Source: Streptomyces sp. MUM 178J
GTDB lineage: Bacteria > Actinomycetota > Actinomycetes > Streptomycetales > Streptomycetaceae
Length of the DNA: 64,000 bases
Assembly (NCBI RefSeq): GCF_022414575.1
Contig: NZ_JADWYQ010000025.1
Location: forward strand, 1 to 64,000
Direction: 5' to 3'
The notes under the pieces were generated by a model that searched no databases, was not told the DNA's origin, and saw only the letters and a list, made by a program, of their open reading frames with translations. The first letter of the stretch is position 1. Every line of letters begins with the position of its first letter. Position numbers and translations under genes: made by a program. Below are positions 17,501-26,809 of the stretch, piece after piece.

Positions 17501-17532
17501 TCATATGGCGAGCATCCGCCACACAGGGGCGG

Positions 17533-18369
17533 TCAGGGCTGGGCGACCGCCGAGACACGCGTGTACACACCCGGGCTGCCGGCCTCTCCGCAGCCGCTCC
17601 CCCAGGACACCAGCCCGATCAGCTTCCCCCTGGCCACCAGCGGCCCTCCGCTGTCCCCCTGGCAGGCGTCCCGCCCGCCCCTGGGGTCGCCCGCGCACAG
17701 CATGGTGGACGCCAGATAGCGTCCGCCCCTCCCGCCCGGATAGGCGATCATGCAGGCCTCGTCCGGGAGCACCTGCACCGACGCGGCGCGCAGCGAGGAC
17801 GCATGGCTGCCGGACCCGGTGGTGTCCCCCCAGCCGTAGACCAGGGCCTCGACGCCCGGCTGGTAGGCCGGGTCGCCCTCGCCCGCCAACGGGAGCGCAT
17901 GGGACGCGGGCAGCGTCTCCGCGAGGGTGAGCACGGCCATGTCGGAGCTGCTGGTCCAGGCGTTGTGGCCCGGGTGGATCCAGATCTCGCGTACTGCGAT
18001 CTCCCGTCCGCCCGTCCCGGTCAGCTCGGACCGTCCAGTGATCACTCGCAGATGGCGCAGAGCGCTGGACGGCTCGCCCAGGACGGCCGGGCTCAGGCAG
18101 TGCGCAGCCGTCATCACCTTGGCCGGGCCCACCACCACGCCGCCGCAGAACTGGCCCGCACGTGCGTCGCCGAACCGTTCACGGCTGGCCAGGGCGACGG
18201 CCCAGGGGCTGTCCTCGACGCGGGCGGGAAAGCCGCCGACGACCACGCTGCCGGCGGCCGCCGGGGTTGGGGACGGCAGAGCCAGCAGCGGTGCGGCCGC
18301 TGCCACGGCCACCAGGGGGAGCATCCGCCTCCGGACTGTTTCGAGGGCACGACGCAGGGGACGTCGCAT
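17533..18369 (-). CDS. Secreted trypsin-like serine protease (S1A)
   Basis: The protein has 278 residues. A basic N-terminus and hydrophobic stretch (17-32, ending PTPAAAG) form a signal peptide. The catalytic triad is His90 (TAAHC), Asp143 (SSDMAV) and Ser240 (GDSGGP). Asp234, six residues before the serine, predicts cleavage after Arg/Lys. Paired cysteines match chymotrypsin-fold disulfides. Mature chains of this type start near VVGG (43-46), which would be the activated N-terminus. The ATG at 18369 has AGGAGG at ideal spacing. It lies directly downstream of hrdB but is separated by a hairpin, so it is probably transcribed alone. Confidence 0.93.
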   Translation of the reverse strand: MRRPLRRALETVRRRMLPLVAVAAAAPLLALPSPTPAAAGSVVVGGFPARVEDSPWAVALASRERFGDARAGQFCGGVVVGPAKVMTAAHCLSPAVLGEPSSALRHLRVITGRSELTGTGGREIAVREIWIHPGHNAWTSSSDMAVLTLAETLPASHALPLAGEGDPAYQPGVEALVYGWGDTTGSGSHASSLRAASVQVLPDEACMIAYPGGRGGRYLASTMLCAGDPRGGRDACQGDSGGPLVARGKLIGLVSWGSGCGEAGSPGVYTRVSAVAQP

Positions 18370-18512
18370 AGGGCCTCCTGACTCTCTGCACGGAACGTGT
18401 GCACTCAGAGTCAGCCAAGGGGGCCTGCCGCGCACCGCAAAGGCCTGCACATGGCGCGTGTACGCCCACATATCCCCCCGTGTGTACGACAGGGACCCGC
18501 CTGCACAGAGAA

Positions 18513-18543
18513 GAGCCCGGCCCCTGAACCAGGGACCGGGCTC
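18513..18543 (-). terminator. Terminator hairpin after hrdB
   Basis: GAGCCCGGCCCCTG (18513-18526) pairs with CAGGGACCGGGCTC (18530-18543), 13 of 14 pairs, with a 3-nt loop, 27 nt past the hrdB stop. Confidence 0.8.
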
Positions 18544-18569
18544 GTGCGCTGTGCCGCTCAGCCGTGGAA

Positions 18570-20156
18570 TCAGTCGAGGTAGTCCCGCAGCACCTGCGAA
18601 CGGGACGGGTGGCGCAGCTTTGACATGGTCTTGGACTCGATCTGACGGATGCGCTCGCGCGTCACGCCGTAGACCTTGCCGATCTCGTCCAGCGTCTTGG
18701 GCTGGCCGTCGGTGAGGCCGAAGCGCATGGAGACCACTCCGGCCTCACGCTCGGAGAGCGTGTCGAGCACGGAGTGCAGCTGCTCCTGAAGCAGGGTGAA
18801 GCTGACGGCGTCGGCGGGCACGACGGCCTCGGAGTCCTCGATGAGGTCGCCGAACTCGCTGTCGCCGTCCTCGCCCAGCGGGGTGTGCAGCGAGATCGGC
18901 TCCCGGCCGTACTTCTGGACCTCGATGACCTTCTCGGGGGTCATGTCGAGCTCCTTGGCCAACTCCTCCGGGGTGGGCTCGCGGCCCAGGTCCTGGAGCA
19001 TCTGGCGCTGGACCCGCGCCAGCTTGTTGATGACCTCGACCATGTGCACCGGGATGCGGATGGTTCGGGCCTGGTCGGCCATGGCTCGGGTGATCGCCTG
19101 GCGGATCCACCACGTGGCGTAGGTCGAGAACTTGTAGCCCTTGGTGTAGTCGAACTTCTCGACGGCGCGGATGAGGCCGAGGTTGCCCTCCTGGATCAGG
19201 TCCAGGAAGAGCATGCCGCGGCCCGTGTAGCGCTTGGCCAGCGAGACGACCAGCCGGAGGTTGGCCTCCAGCAGGTGGTTCTTGGCGCGGCGGCCGTCCT
19301 CGGCGATGATCTCCAGCTCGCGCTTGAGCTTGGGGGCGAGCTTGTCGGAGTTCGCCAGCTTGTCCTCGGCGAACAGACCCGCCTCGATGCGCTTGGCGAG
19401 CTCGACCTCCTGCTCCGCGTTGAGCAGGGGGACCTTGCCGATCTGCTTGAGGTAGTCCTTGACCGGGTCGGCGGTGGCGCCGGCGACGGCGACCTGCTGT
19501 GCGGGCGCGTCGTCCTCGTCGTCGTCGGAGAGGACGAAGCCCTTGCTCTCGCCTTCGGGCTCTTCCTCTTCGCCCTTGACGCCGGGCTGCACCTCGTCGA
19601 TCAGCTCTTCGGTCTCGGCGGCCTCGTCGACGTCCTTCTTGGCCGCGGTCTTCTTGGCGGCCGTCTTCTTCGCGGCGGTCTTCTTCGCCGCCGTCTTCTT
19701 GGCCGCGGTCTTCTTCGCGGCCGTCTTCTTGGCAGGCGCGGCCGCCGAGGCGTCGGCCGCCGAGGCGTCGGCGGCCGGGGCGTCGGCGGCGTCCGCCATC
19801 GACGCGGCAGCGGCGGCGACGGTCTTGGCCGCCGTCTTCTTCGCCGCCGCGGTCTTGGCCGGGACGGTCTTGGTGGCGGTGCGCTTGGCCGGGCTCTTCG
19901 CTGCGACGCTCCTGCGGGCGCGCTTAGGCGACTCCGCTGCACTGACCATCAGCGTCACACCCTCTTCCTCGAGGATCTGGTTGAGGCTGCGCAGAACATT
20001 CTTCCACTGGGTTGGCGGAATCTGGTCAGCCTCGAAGGCCCGACGCACGTCATCGCCGGCGATCTGCCCATCAGCCTTTCCCCGCTCGATGAGCGCCATC
20101 ACAGACTCGGACTCGGCGATCTCCGGCGGGAGCGTACGGGATGTGCTGGCCGACAC
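18570..20156 (-). CDS. hrdB: Principal RNA polymerase sigma factor (sigma-70 group 1)
   Basis: The 528-residue protein directs housekeeping transcription. Its N-terminal sigma-1.1-like part ([15 protein letters not shown] onward) is typical of Streptomyces HrdB. A low-complexity arm (~75-170) includes six tandem KKTAA units, then an acidic segment. Region 2 has [13 protein letters not shown], and region 4.2 ends with [16 protein letters not shown]. Length is near the 511 residues recalled for S. coelicolor, the difference fitting variable arm repeats. The GTG at 20156 has GAGAGG upstream. Promoters lie in the 355 bp before it, where I could not fix a -10/-35 pair with confidence. Confidence 0.96.
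   Translation of the reverse strand: MSASTSRTLPPEIAESESVMALIERGKADGQIAGDDVRRAFEADQIPPTQWKNVLRSLNQILEEEGVTLMVSAAESPKRARRSVAAKSPAKRTATKTVPAKTAAAKKTAAKTVAAAAASMADAADAPAADASAADASAAAPAKKTAAKKTAAKKTAAKKTAAKKTAAKKTAAKKDVDEAAETEELIDEVQPGVKGEEEEPEGESKGFVLSDDDEDDAPAQQVAVAGATADPVKDYLKQIGKVPLLNAEQEVELAKRIEAGLFAEDKLANSDKLAPKLKRELEIIAEDGRRAKNHLLEANLRLVVSLAKRYTGRGMLFLDLIQEGNLGLIRAVEKFDYTKGYKFSTYATWWIRQAITRAMADQARTIRIPVHMVEVINKLARVQRQMLQDLGREPTPEELAKELDMTPEKVIEVQKYGREPISLHTPLGEDGDSEFGDLIEDSEAVVPADAVSFTLLQEQLHSVLDTLSEREAGVVSMRFGLTDGQPKTLDEIGKVYGVTRERIRQIESKTMSKLRHPSRSQVLRDYLD
19641..19730 (-). repeat. 15-bp tandem repeat inside hrdB (KKTAA, six units)
   Basis: Six consecutive 15-bp units encode Lys-Lys-Thr-Ala-Ala, with synonymous changes between units. 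The run resembles histone-H1-like tails and lies between sigma region 1.1 and region 1.2. Confidence 0.9.
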
Positions 20157-20511
20157 GAACAACCTCTCGGAACGATGGAAACGGCTTCCGGCCCCGCCCA
20201 GGATCGGGCCGGAGCCGACGACCACCGGGCTGCGGATGTACCGGTGGCGCGGGCGGAACCTCAGAGCTGCAACAGCGCCGTGAACGGCTGCCGTATTCCC
20301 TCCTCGGCTGTCACCTCTTAGGTCATCGCACTGTTTCGAGGAGTGTTACGCCCAATCCACGTGGCCCGAGTCACACCCCATAGGCGACGAAACGACCAGA
20401 GTAGTCCTTCGCCGTACATTCATGTCGCCGGACCCCGGCGGATAGAAGGAATCCGGCGACATCCGGCGACACTCGGCGCGTACGCCCCCGCACAGCTGAC
20501 CGCGGCCGCGA
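20157..20511 (-). promoter_or_regulatory. hrdB upstream region and whiH terminator-like hairpin
   Basis: This 355-bp gap carries the hrdB promoter(s). GTCGCCGGA (20424-20432) and TCCGGCGAC (20452-20460) form a 9-bp hairpin shortly after whiH that may end its transcript. Nothing else gene-like was seen. Confidence 0.5.
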
Positions 20512-21399
20512 TCAGTGCTCGCGCGGGGCGGGCACCACTCGTTCGACTTCCGGGTGAACGGTGAGCAGTTGACGCATGGCCGTTTCGGCGGCCTGCCCGT
20601 CGCCGGCGGCCAGGGCGTCGGCGATGCGCACGTGCTGGGCCAGCGAGCCCTCGGTAGGGTGGTCACAGGCTGTGACCGGACCGCCGGACACCTGGAGCGC
20701 GGCGGAGACGATCCCGGAGAGGTGCTCCAGCATGCGGTTGCCGGCGAGCTGGATCAGCAGGGAATGGAACTCCGCGTCGGCCCGGGAGAAGGTGATCCCG
20801 TCCTGCTGCGCCAGGGAGTGACCCATGATCTCGATCATGTCGGCGAGCCGCTGCTGGGCGTCCTCGCGCCCGTGCCCCGCGGCCAGGCGGGCGGCGAGCG
20901 GCTCGATGGTCCAGCGCAGCTCGCTCAGCTCGCGGCGCTGGTCGTCGCGCTGGGGACCGAAGGCGCGCCACTCGATGATGTCGGGGTCGAGAAGGTTCCA
21001 GTCGCTGACGGGACGGACCCGGGTGCCGACGTTGGGGCGGGCGCTGACCAGCCCCTTGGCTTCGAGGACTCGCAGGGACTCCCGCACCACGGTGCGGGAG
21101 ACCTCGAAGCGCTGGCCGATCTCCTCGGGCACGAGGGGACGGTCGGCCCCCAGGTCGCCGGAGACGATCATCTGACCGAGCTGCTGGACGAGTTGGCCGT
21201 GGAGGCCGCGGCCGCGGCTGCCGGCCGCCCGGCGCCCCGCACGGCCCAGGTCGGCATCGGAGCCGTCCCAGGCGGGCGGGCTGACGCGGTCGACGCCTGG
21301 CGCCTCGGCGTAGGGGTAGCGGTCGAGTTCGCCCGGGCCGGCGAGACCGGACTCGGCGGGGCGGGCGGCGGTCATCATGGTGTGCGCAAGGGTACTCAC
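20512..21399 (-). CDS. whiH: Sporulation regulator WhiH (GntR family, FCD type)
   Basis: The protein has 295 residues. An N-terminal arm of ~65 residues precedes a GntR winged helix (LVPEEIGQRFEVSRTVVRESLRVLE, ~95-120) and an FCD-like effector domain. The position directly upstream of hrdB and the sequence style match S. coelicolor WhiH, which controls septation in aerial hyphae and is itself switched on by sigma-WhiG. Mutants of that gene are known to make few, abnormal spore chains. The GTG at 21399 has AAAGGA 5 nt upstream. A WhiG-like -10 and a 12-bp tandem repeat lie upstream. The ligand is unknown. Confidence 0.85.
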   Translation of the reverse strand: MSTLAHTMMTAARPAESGLAGPGELDRYPYAEAPGVDRVSPPAWDGSDADLGRAGRRAAGSRGRGLHGQLVQQLGQMIVSGDLGADRPLVPEEIGQRFEVSRTVVRESLRVLEAKGLVSARPNVGTRVRPVSDWNLLDPDIIEWRAFGPQRDDQRRELSELRWTIEPLAARLAAGHGREDAQQRLADMIEIMGHSLAQQDGITFSRADAEFHSLLIQLAGNRMLEHLSGIVSAALQVSGGPVTACDHPTEGSLAQHVRIADALAAGDGQAAETAMRQLLTVHPEVERVVPAPREH

Positions 21400-21491
21400 G
21401 CATCCTTTGTCGGCGCGGTCTCCGGACCCCTTGAGGTCTTTGGTGAAAAGCACACGAAAGGGTGATCGGCGCTCTCTCCTCAATTGACGCC

Positions 21492-21522
21492 TTATCGGAA
21501 AGAAACGGGCAAAGAAACGGGC
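21492..21522 (-). promoter_or_regulatory. WhiG-like -10 element and 12-bp tandem repeat upstream of whiH
   Basis: On the minus strand, CCGATAA (21498-21492) matches 7 of 8 bases of the sigma-WhiG -10 consensus GCCGATAA, about 92 nt before the whiH start. Two perfect copies of GCCCGTTTCTTT (21522-21511 and 21510-21499) abut it upstream and occupy the -35 position. No TAAA -35 is visible at the standard 15-nt spacing. Confidence 0.5.
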
Positions 21523-21569
21523 GTTCTCAAGGAGTTGTGCACACCGTGGTGCGATCGGACCCGCTGCGG

Positions 21570-22204
21570 CTATCCTCCGGCCGCCCCTTCGGGCCTCGAC
21601 GGCGAGGAAGGCGCAGACGAGCACCGCGAGCGACAAGGCCGGTGCGGCCCCCACGGGTCGGAAGAGCAGTCGCTGTCCTGAGGCCGGCCAGGGGTCGGCC
21701 TCACGCGGCAGCCCGACCCATGCCAGCTCGCGCAGCCTGTCCGGGAACCCGGCGACCGAGCGGACCGCCGGGACAGCAGCGCCTGCTGCACCAGCGGAGC
21801 GAGCAACACGGGCACGGCGAGCACGGCTGCCACTCCGGCGGCGGTGGCGCGGAAGACTCCGGCGGAGAGCGGCCCCGTCCAGGCGCACCCCACGGCCAGC
21901 CCGCTCCAACCTGCCCCCGGCAGCGCCCAGTTCCCCGCGAGGGACGCCAAGTCCGTCCCGTACACCAGGCGGAGGGCCTGTGCGTCGGCAGCGGCGACGA
22001 ACCAGGCGAGCAGCAGGGCGGACGGGGCGGTGACCACCAGCTTCGCCAGAAGCGGTCCGAGGCGGCGGGGGACGGCGGCACGGGGCACGGCGAACGCGGG
22101 CACGGGCGGACGAACTGCTCACGGCCGTCGGCCTCGCCGGCGTCGGCCAGGGTGTCCCGGAGGACAGGGAGAGTCAGGACACCGAACAGGGACAGGGCGG
22201 CGGG
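21570..22204 (-). pseudogene. Remnant of an integral membrane protein gene, frame-broken
   Basis: Reading leftward, three segments of membrane-protein-like sequence appear in different frames. The first is SLFGVLTLPVLRDTLADAGEAD near 22190-22110, without a start codon. The second (22103 to ~21790) has several hydrophobic helices, for example VVTAPSALLLAWFVAAADA and AAVLAVPVLLAPLV. The third resumes in another frame as FPDRLRELAWVGLP and ALSLAVLVCAFLAVEARR. At least two frameshifts and loss of the 5' end make it a pseudogene, possibly of an ABC permease. Sequencing error is an alternative. It begins right after the Nudix gene's stop. Confidence 0.65.
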
Positions 22205-22981
22205 TCAGACCTCGGGGCGCAGCATCGGCGGATTGAGCAGGGTGGCGCCGCCCGCCCGGAAGAGCTGGGCGGGACGGCCGCCCTGGCGGGTGGTCGTGCC
22301 TCCTGCGGGTACGAGAAAGCCCGGGGTGCCGGTCACCTTGCGGTGGAAGTTCCGCGGGTCGAGCGCCACACCCCAGACCGCCTCGTACACCCGGCGCAGC
22401 TCGCCGACGGTGAACTCCGGCGGGCAGAAGGCGGTGGCGAGCGAGGAGTACTCGATCTTGGAGCGGGCCCGTTCCACACCGTCCGCGAGGATCCGGTCGT
22501 GGTCGAAGGCGAGCTGTGCGGGCTGCTCCTCCTCGCGGGCCAGGCCGTTCTCCTTCTTGAGGAGCTCCTCGACCGGCGCCCAGCGCACGCTGTTGGCGTC
22601 GCCGCCGGCGCGGGGAGCCGGCAGATCCGGGGCGAGCACCAGATGGGCGACGCTGACGACGCGCATGCGAGGATCCCGCTCGGGGTCCCCGTAGGTGGCC
22701 AGCTGCTCCAGGTGTGCGCCGTTGCCGGGGGCGGGCGCGGCCGGGTCGTGCGCGTACAGCCCGGTCTCCTCGGCAAGCTCGCGCGCCGCAGCAGCGGCCA
22801 GGTCCTCATCCGCTCTGACGAAGCCCCCGGGCAGCGCCCACCGACCCTGGAACGGCGGCTCTCCGCGGCGTACCACCAGCGCACACAGCGCATGGCGACG
22901 CACGGTGAGCACGACCAGATCGACGGTGACGGCGAAGGGCGGAAAAGCCGACGGGTCGTAGGGGGGCATGCCCGTGATCAT
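22205..22981 (-). CDS. Nudix-domain transcriptional regulator (NrtR-like)
   Basis: The protein has 258 residues. The N-terminal half is a Nudix domain with an intact box (~53-75: G-x5-E-x7-RE-L-x-EE-x-GL). The C-terminal ~100 residues (SKIEYSSLATAFCPPEFTVGELRRVYE onward) match the winged-helix domain of NrtR regulators, which sense ADP-ribose and control NAD synthesis in known cases. The intact box suggests it may still hydrolyse its ligand. I chose the ATG at 22981; a GTG at 23005 has AAGGGA directly abutting it, too close. A palindrome lies just upstream. Which genes it controls is unknown. Confidence 0.8.
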   Translation of the reverse strand: MITGMPPYDPSAFPPFAVTVDLVVLTVRRHALCALVVRRGEPPFQGRWALPGGFVRADEDLAAAAARELAEETGLYAHDPAAPAPGNGAHLEQLATYGDPERDPRMRVVSVAHLVLAPDLPAPRAGGDANSVRWAPVEELLKKENGLAREEEQPAQLAFDHDRILADGVERARSKIEYSSLATAFCPPEFTVGELRRVYEAVWGVALDPRNFHRKVTGTPGFLVPAGGTTTRQGGRPAQLFRAGGATLLNPPMLRPEV

Positions 22982-23000
22982 AGTCGTCTGCCTGACGATA
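22981..23000 (-). promoter_or_regulatory. Candidate self-operator of the Nudix regulator
   Basis: TATCGTC-AGGCA-GACGACTA on the minus strand is an imperfect palindrome with perfect TCGTC/GACGA arms (22998-22994 and 22988-22984). It abuts the chosen start codon. NrtR-type regulators often bind about 21-bp palindromes upstream of their targets. Confidence 0.4.
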
Positions 23001-23036
23001 AACACTCCCTTCGCAGTCCGATGCCGCCGATTCCCG

Positions 23037-25178
23037 CTACACCCCGAGTTGCAGCCCGGCGGCCGCCTGCTCGACCATCCCCTGGCCGAGCCGGCTGATG
23101 CGCACGGCGAACGGCTCCCCCGCCACGCGCAGCCCTGAGATCTGGACGGCTCCGAAGGGTGCGCTGCGCATGGGGTGCAGCGCGACCGTGCCCGAGGGGA
23201 CGTCCGGCCGGATCCCGGCCAGGCTCATCAGCAGCTGGAGCCCCACGAGGGCCGGCAGAGCCGCCGGGCGGCAGGCGGCCGGGTGCGGCGCGGGCGTGAC
23301 CGCACCGGCCGTGCGCTGCTCCCCCGCATACATCTCGGGCAGCCGATGGCCGAAACCGGGTGCGGCATCGAGGAGACCACGCAGCAGGGAGGCTGCCTCC
23401 TTTTCGTATCCGGCGGCGGCGAGTCCCGCGACCGCGACGGCTGTCTCATGGACCCTGACGGCCCCGGACCGGTGCCCGAAGGGGTTGTGCCCCGGCTCCT
23501 TGGCGCCGAGACCACGCAGCCCCCACCCGGAGTCCATGGCGGGGCCGCCGAGCAGCCGGGCCAGCTGTTCCGTCTGGACCTTGTCGAGCAGACCGGCGGC
23601 GGGCTGTCCGAGCCCGAGCAGGCCGGTGTCGAGCAGATGCACGGCGCCCGCTCCCATCAGCGGCACCGGGCGCCCGCCGGCCAGCAGGGCTGCCGCTGGA
23701 CGGCCGCCGGTCAGGTCGTCGACCCAGAACAGCTCCCGGAAGCTGCTGCGCATCCGGCCGGCCCGCTGCCGCCACTCCTCCGCGCCCGGCCTGCCGCATC
23801 CGTCCAGCAGATCCGCGCCGAGGAGCGCCGCGCGGTGGGCATGTGCCTGTATCTCGGTGCGGCGGATGCCCGAGGGCCCGGGCTCCGGCAGCAGCCCGTC
23901 CTCGTCCAGCGCCTGTCCGAGCCAGCGCAGAGTGCGCTCGGCCGCGGGCAGCAGTTCGACGAGCTCCTTGTCGGGCATTCCCCAGCGCCGTGCCTCCGCG
24001 AGGACTGCGGGGAAGGCGAGGGTGGCCTCAACGCCTGTGCAGATCGGCGGAAGATGGGGCCCGGCATCCCGCAGGGGGCCGGGAATCCTGCCAAAGTCCC
24101 GCCCTCGGCCGGTGAGCTGGCTGCGTGCGAACCGGCGCAGTGCGGCCGCGGCGAGTCCGGTGGAGAGCGGGAGGGCGATGCGGGCTGCCCAGAGCGCCTC
24201 GGCCGGTGCGGGTCCGCACCGCCAGGGGACGCCCGCGGCCGGATACACATCGGCCGGGTGCTCGGGGTCCCGCAGCAGCAGCGCCGTGAAGTCCCCCAGC
24301 CCGGTGGCGAGCAGCACCCCCAGCCTGGAGTCGTCGCCCTCGGCTCGTGCCTCGGCCAGGGCGAGACCGCCGGTCCTGCCGGAGGTGCGGGCGGGTCGCT
24401 CGGAGCGGACGCGCAGTTCGATGGAGCGCGCGGCGCCGGGGGGCAGCTCCAGCTCCCAGCGGAGCAGCCCTGCGGAGGCCAGGGTGTCGCGCGGGGGCGG
24501 ATCGGCGGTGACGATCGCATGCCCGGCTCCGGCGGCGGCCCAGCGGAGCCCGGCGTCGTAGACGGTGGCGGGCAGTTCGGGGGCGGTGCGCCCGGCCGCG
24601 ATCGCTCCGAACTCCGCGAGGTCGGTGCCGAGTGCCACCTCGACGGACAACCGCAACGGCCTGGTGGCGGAGCTGCGCAGCGTGATCCGTTCGGTGCCGT
24701 CGGCGGCGCGTGATCGTTCGACGCCGACTTCGGGGTCGGGTCCGGTGTCGGCGGGGGTCCGGACGACCGCCTTGAACACGGCGAGACCGGCGGACACGAC
24801 CCTGCCCTGGACGGCGACCGGTTCCCGGCCCGCGACCCGCAGCCGGCAGCGTGAGAGCAGCCGCCTGCCCGAGTGGTAGACGCCCTCGACCCCCCGACCG
24901 GTGAGCTGTCCGTGCTCCGCTGAGAGGGCGAGACACGGCAGGTCGGCGCAGACGAGCAGGTGATGCACCGGGGCCGGCTCCCGCGGGCGGGCGGCGGGCG
25001 GCGGGGCCACCCGTCCGGGCCTCTCCGCGGCCCGCGGCATCGGGCCCCGCCGCGACCTCGGCCCGGGCCCGGCCTCCGCACCGGTCCGCAGACCAGGGCC
25101 TGGCCGTGGGTCCGGAGCAGGTTGCGGTGCTGTGCCGGTCTCTGGTCCGCGGGGACGGCGGGGGGCTGTGGGGGCCAT
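23037..25178 (-). CDS. Glycogen-debranching-like protein (amylo-1,6-glucosidase family)
   Basis: The protein has 713 residues. A Pro/Arg/Gly-rich N-terminal arm (~65 residues) is followed by the debranching N-terminal beta domain (GRGVEGVYHSGRRLLSRCRL, about residue 95). The C-terminal half is an (alpha/alpha)6-barrel-like region with MPDKELVELLPAAERTLRWL and GWGLRGLG. Family members trim alpha-1,6 or other branched glucans in the cytoplasm, but many actinobacterial copies have no tested activity and the substrate is unknown. I chose the ATG at 25178; an in-frame GTG at 25205 is possible. Neither has a strong ribosome site. It is upstream of the Nudix gene in the same direction, 55 bp apart. 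Confidence 0.8.
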   Translation of the reverse strand: MAPTAPRRPRGPETGTAPQPAPDPRPGPGLRTGAEAGPGPRSRRGPMPRAAERPGRVAPPPAARPREPAPVHHLLVCADLPCLALSAEHGQLTGRGVEGVYHSGRRLLSRCRLRVAGREPVAVQGRVVSAGLAVFKAVVRTPADTGPDPEVGVERSRAADGTERITLRSSATRPLRLSVEVALGTDLAEFGAIAAGRTAPELPATVYDAGLRWAAAGAGHAIVTADPPPRDTLASAGLLRWELELPPGAARSIELRVRSERPARTSGRTGGLALAEARAEGDDSRLGVLLATGLGDFTALLLRDPEHPADVYPAAGVPWRCGPAPAEALWAARIALPLSTGLAAAALRRFARSQLTGRGRDFGRIPGPLRDAGPHLPPICTGVEATLAFPAVLAEARRWGMPDKELVELLPAAERTLRWLGQALDEDGLLPEPGPSGIRRTEIQAHAHRAALLGADLLDGCGRPGAEEWRQRAGRMRSSFRELFWVDDLTGGRPAAALLAGGRPVPLMGAGAVHLLDTGLLGLGQPAAGLLDKVQTEQLARLLGGPAMDSGWGLRGLGAKEPGHNPFGHRSGAVRVHETAVAVAGLAAAGYEKEAASLLRGLLDAAPGFGHRLPEMYAGEQRTAGAVTPAPHPAACRPAALPALVGLQLLMSLAGIRPDVPSGTVALHPMRSAPFGAVQISGLRVAGEPFAVRISRLGQGMVEQAAAGLQLGV

Positions 25179-25309
25179 AGGTGGTCTGTTGTGCCTTCCG
25201 TGCACTCCGGGCAGCCGCGATGATCACAGCGGGACGGGTTGCAGGGCCCCGCCACGAGGGTGAACGGCGGCACGGGCGTCCGGGTCACGGCTGCCGACCG
25301 CTCTCGGCC

Positions 25310-26695
25310 TCATGTGGGCCGCCGGCCGCGCGTGCGCCGTGCCGCCTGCGGGATGAACCGGTCATGGGGCCGAGCCGCCTTCCGCGGCCTCGTCTCCGGT
25401 GTCGCCGGGGCCTTCGTCGCCGCGGAGCGGCTCGGCCTGCTTCGGCCCTCTGCGCTCTTGGGCCGTACACGACGGCTCGGGCGACGGAGGCCACGCGGCC
25501 GACGCCCCGGGCCGTGCGGAGCCGTCCGGTCTGCGGCGGCCTCGCGGGGCTCGCGCGCTTCGCGCTCCTTGCGCTCCTTGCGCTCCTTGCGTAGGCAGCT
25601 GCGCAGGTCTTCCGGATCCAGACCGTCATTGCACGCCTGATGGAGCAGACGGGCGAAGAGATAGCCGGGATCGGCGCGTAGCGCGAGCCCGAGGGCGACC
25701 CGGGCGCCGGGCTCGTCCCCGGTCGACCAGGCGACCCAGCCGGCGAGAGTCAGCGGCGCGGCGGCATGTTCGGCCCAGCCGCCGACACAGCGGCGGGCCA
25801 GGGCCCGCCAGAGCCGCAACGCGGATGCCGCGTCCGGCCCTTCCATGCATTCCGCCGCCCGGTCCCGGGTGGTGCGGTCCTGGAGGCCGAGGATGACGGC
25901 GGCGGCCTCCTCATGGCTGATCAGCCGGTCGTCGGCGGCGTCCGCCTCGGCCCAGGCCGTGGCGGTCGACGCCTCGGCGAGACGCCCGCGGAGCCGCTCG
26001 GCCGTGGCGATGGTCTCGTTGGCCACCTGCCGCCGTCCCCGCGCGTCCAGGATGCGCGGCACGATCGAGGACCCTGCGGCGTCGAGCGCACGCGCCTGGC
26101 CCGCCGTGTCCCCAGCGGTCCACGGGGTCAGCCGTGCCTCCATCTCGCGCAGAGTGCCGCGCACGTGGATCCCGGCATAGGCGGCGGCCGCCGCCATGGC
26201 AGAGGTGCCGGGCACCCCCAGTGGGTTTCCCTCCGGCGGGCAGCAGCGCGCGTCCGGGCAGCAGTAGGACCAGTAACGCCCGTCGGAGACGCACAGTGCC
26301 TCGTACACCGGCACATCGAGGGCGCCGCAGGCGGTGCGCAGCTTCTGTGCGAGGGGCCGCAGGCGCTCCATCACCTGACGGCCGCTGCCGCCCTCGGGCG
26401 GGTCCTGGCAGAGGAAGACGACAATGCCGTCGGGCCGTGCGCCACGCCGCTCGCTGCCCTCCACCAGGCATTCTGCGAGTTGCTCCGCCACGGCGGCCCA
26501 TTCCTGTGAGGCGCGCGGAATGCCCAGCCGCAGCCGACCGCCGAAACGGCCGCGGCTGCCGTGCAGCGCGACCATCACGATCGAGTCGGTGGGGTGGAAG
26601 CCCAGCACATACGGGAGCGCGTCCACCAGCTCGGCGGGGCCGCGGAGGGTGACCTGTTCGTCGGCGGGTCCGGTCGGTTCGCGGTGACTGTTCAT
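25310..26695 (-). CDS. DUF4192 domain-containing protein
   Basis: The protein has 461 residues. The start ([26 protein letters not shown]) is the clear signature of DUF4192, an actinobacterial family of unknown function. A cysteine-rich stretch ([14 protein letters not shown], ~150) might bind metal. The last ~110 residues are Arg/Lys/Pro-rich and contain a 9-bp tandem repeat encoding KER three times, suggesting a nucleic-acid-binding or disordered tail. The ATG at 26695 is divergent from the recQ-type gene, 114 bp apart; shared regulation with it is possible but unproven. Confidence in the family is high and in any function nil. Confidence 0.85.
   Translation of the reverse strand: MNSHREPTGPADEQVTLRGPAELVDALPYVLGFHPTDSIVMVALHGSRGRFGGRLRLGIPRASQEWAAVAEQLAECLVEGSERRGARPDGIVVFLCQDPPEGGSGRQVMERLRPLAQKLRTACGALDVPVYEALCVSDGRYWSYCCPDARCCPPEGNPLGVPGTSAMAAAAAYAGIHVRGTLREMEARLTPWTAGDTAGQARALDAAGSSIVPRILDARGRRQVANETIATAERLRGRLAEASTATAWAEADAADDRLISHEEAAAVILGLQDRTTRDRAAECMEGPDAASALRLWRALARRCVGGWAEHAAAPLTLAGWVAWSTGDEPGARVALGLALRADPGYLFARLLHQACNDGLDPEDLRSCLRKERKERKEREAREPREAAADRTAPHGPGRRPRGLRRPSRRVRPKSAEGRSRPSRSAATKAPATPETRPRKAARPHDRFIPQAARRTRGRRPT
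25562..25588 (-). repeat. 9-bp tandem repeat (three units) in the DUF4192 gene
   Basis: GCGCTCCTT is repeated exactly three times and encodes Lys-Glu-Arg units in the charged tail. Changes in copy number would keep the frame. Confidence 0.8.
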
Positions 26696-26809
26696 GCCGA
26701 AGACGTTCCCGCGAGCCGCAGTCCGGCCGCGACCCCTGTGGAAAAACGATTCTCCACAGGTTCGCCGACACATTCGCGCAGTGTCGGCGGCATCGGGTTG
26801 CATGGAGCC

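Noticed and set aside
19641..19730. CRISPR-like repeats
   Set aside because: The 15-bp units are a coding repeat (KKTAA) in hrdB, without spacers.
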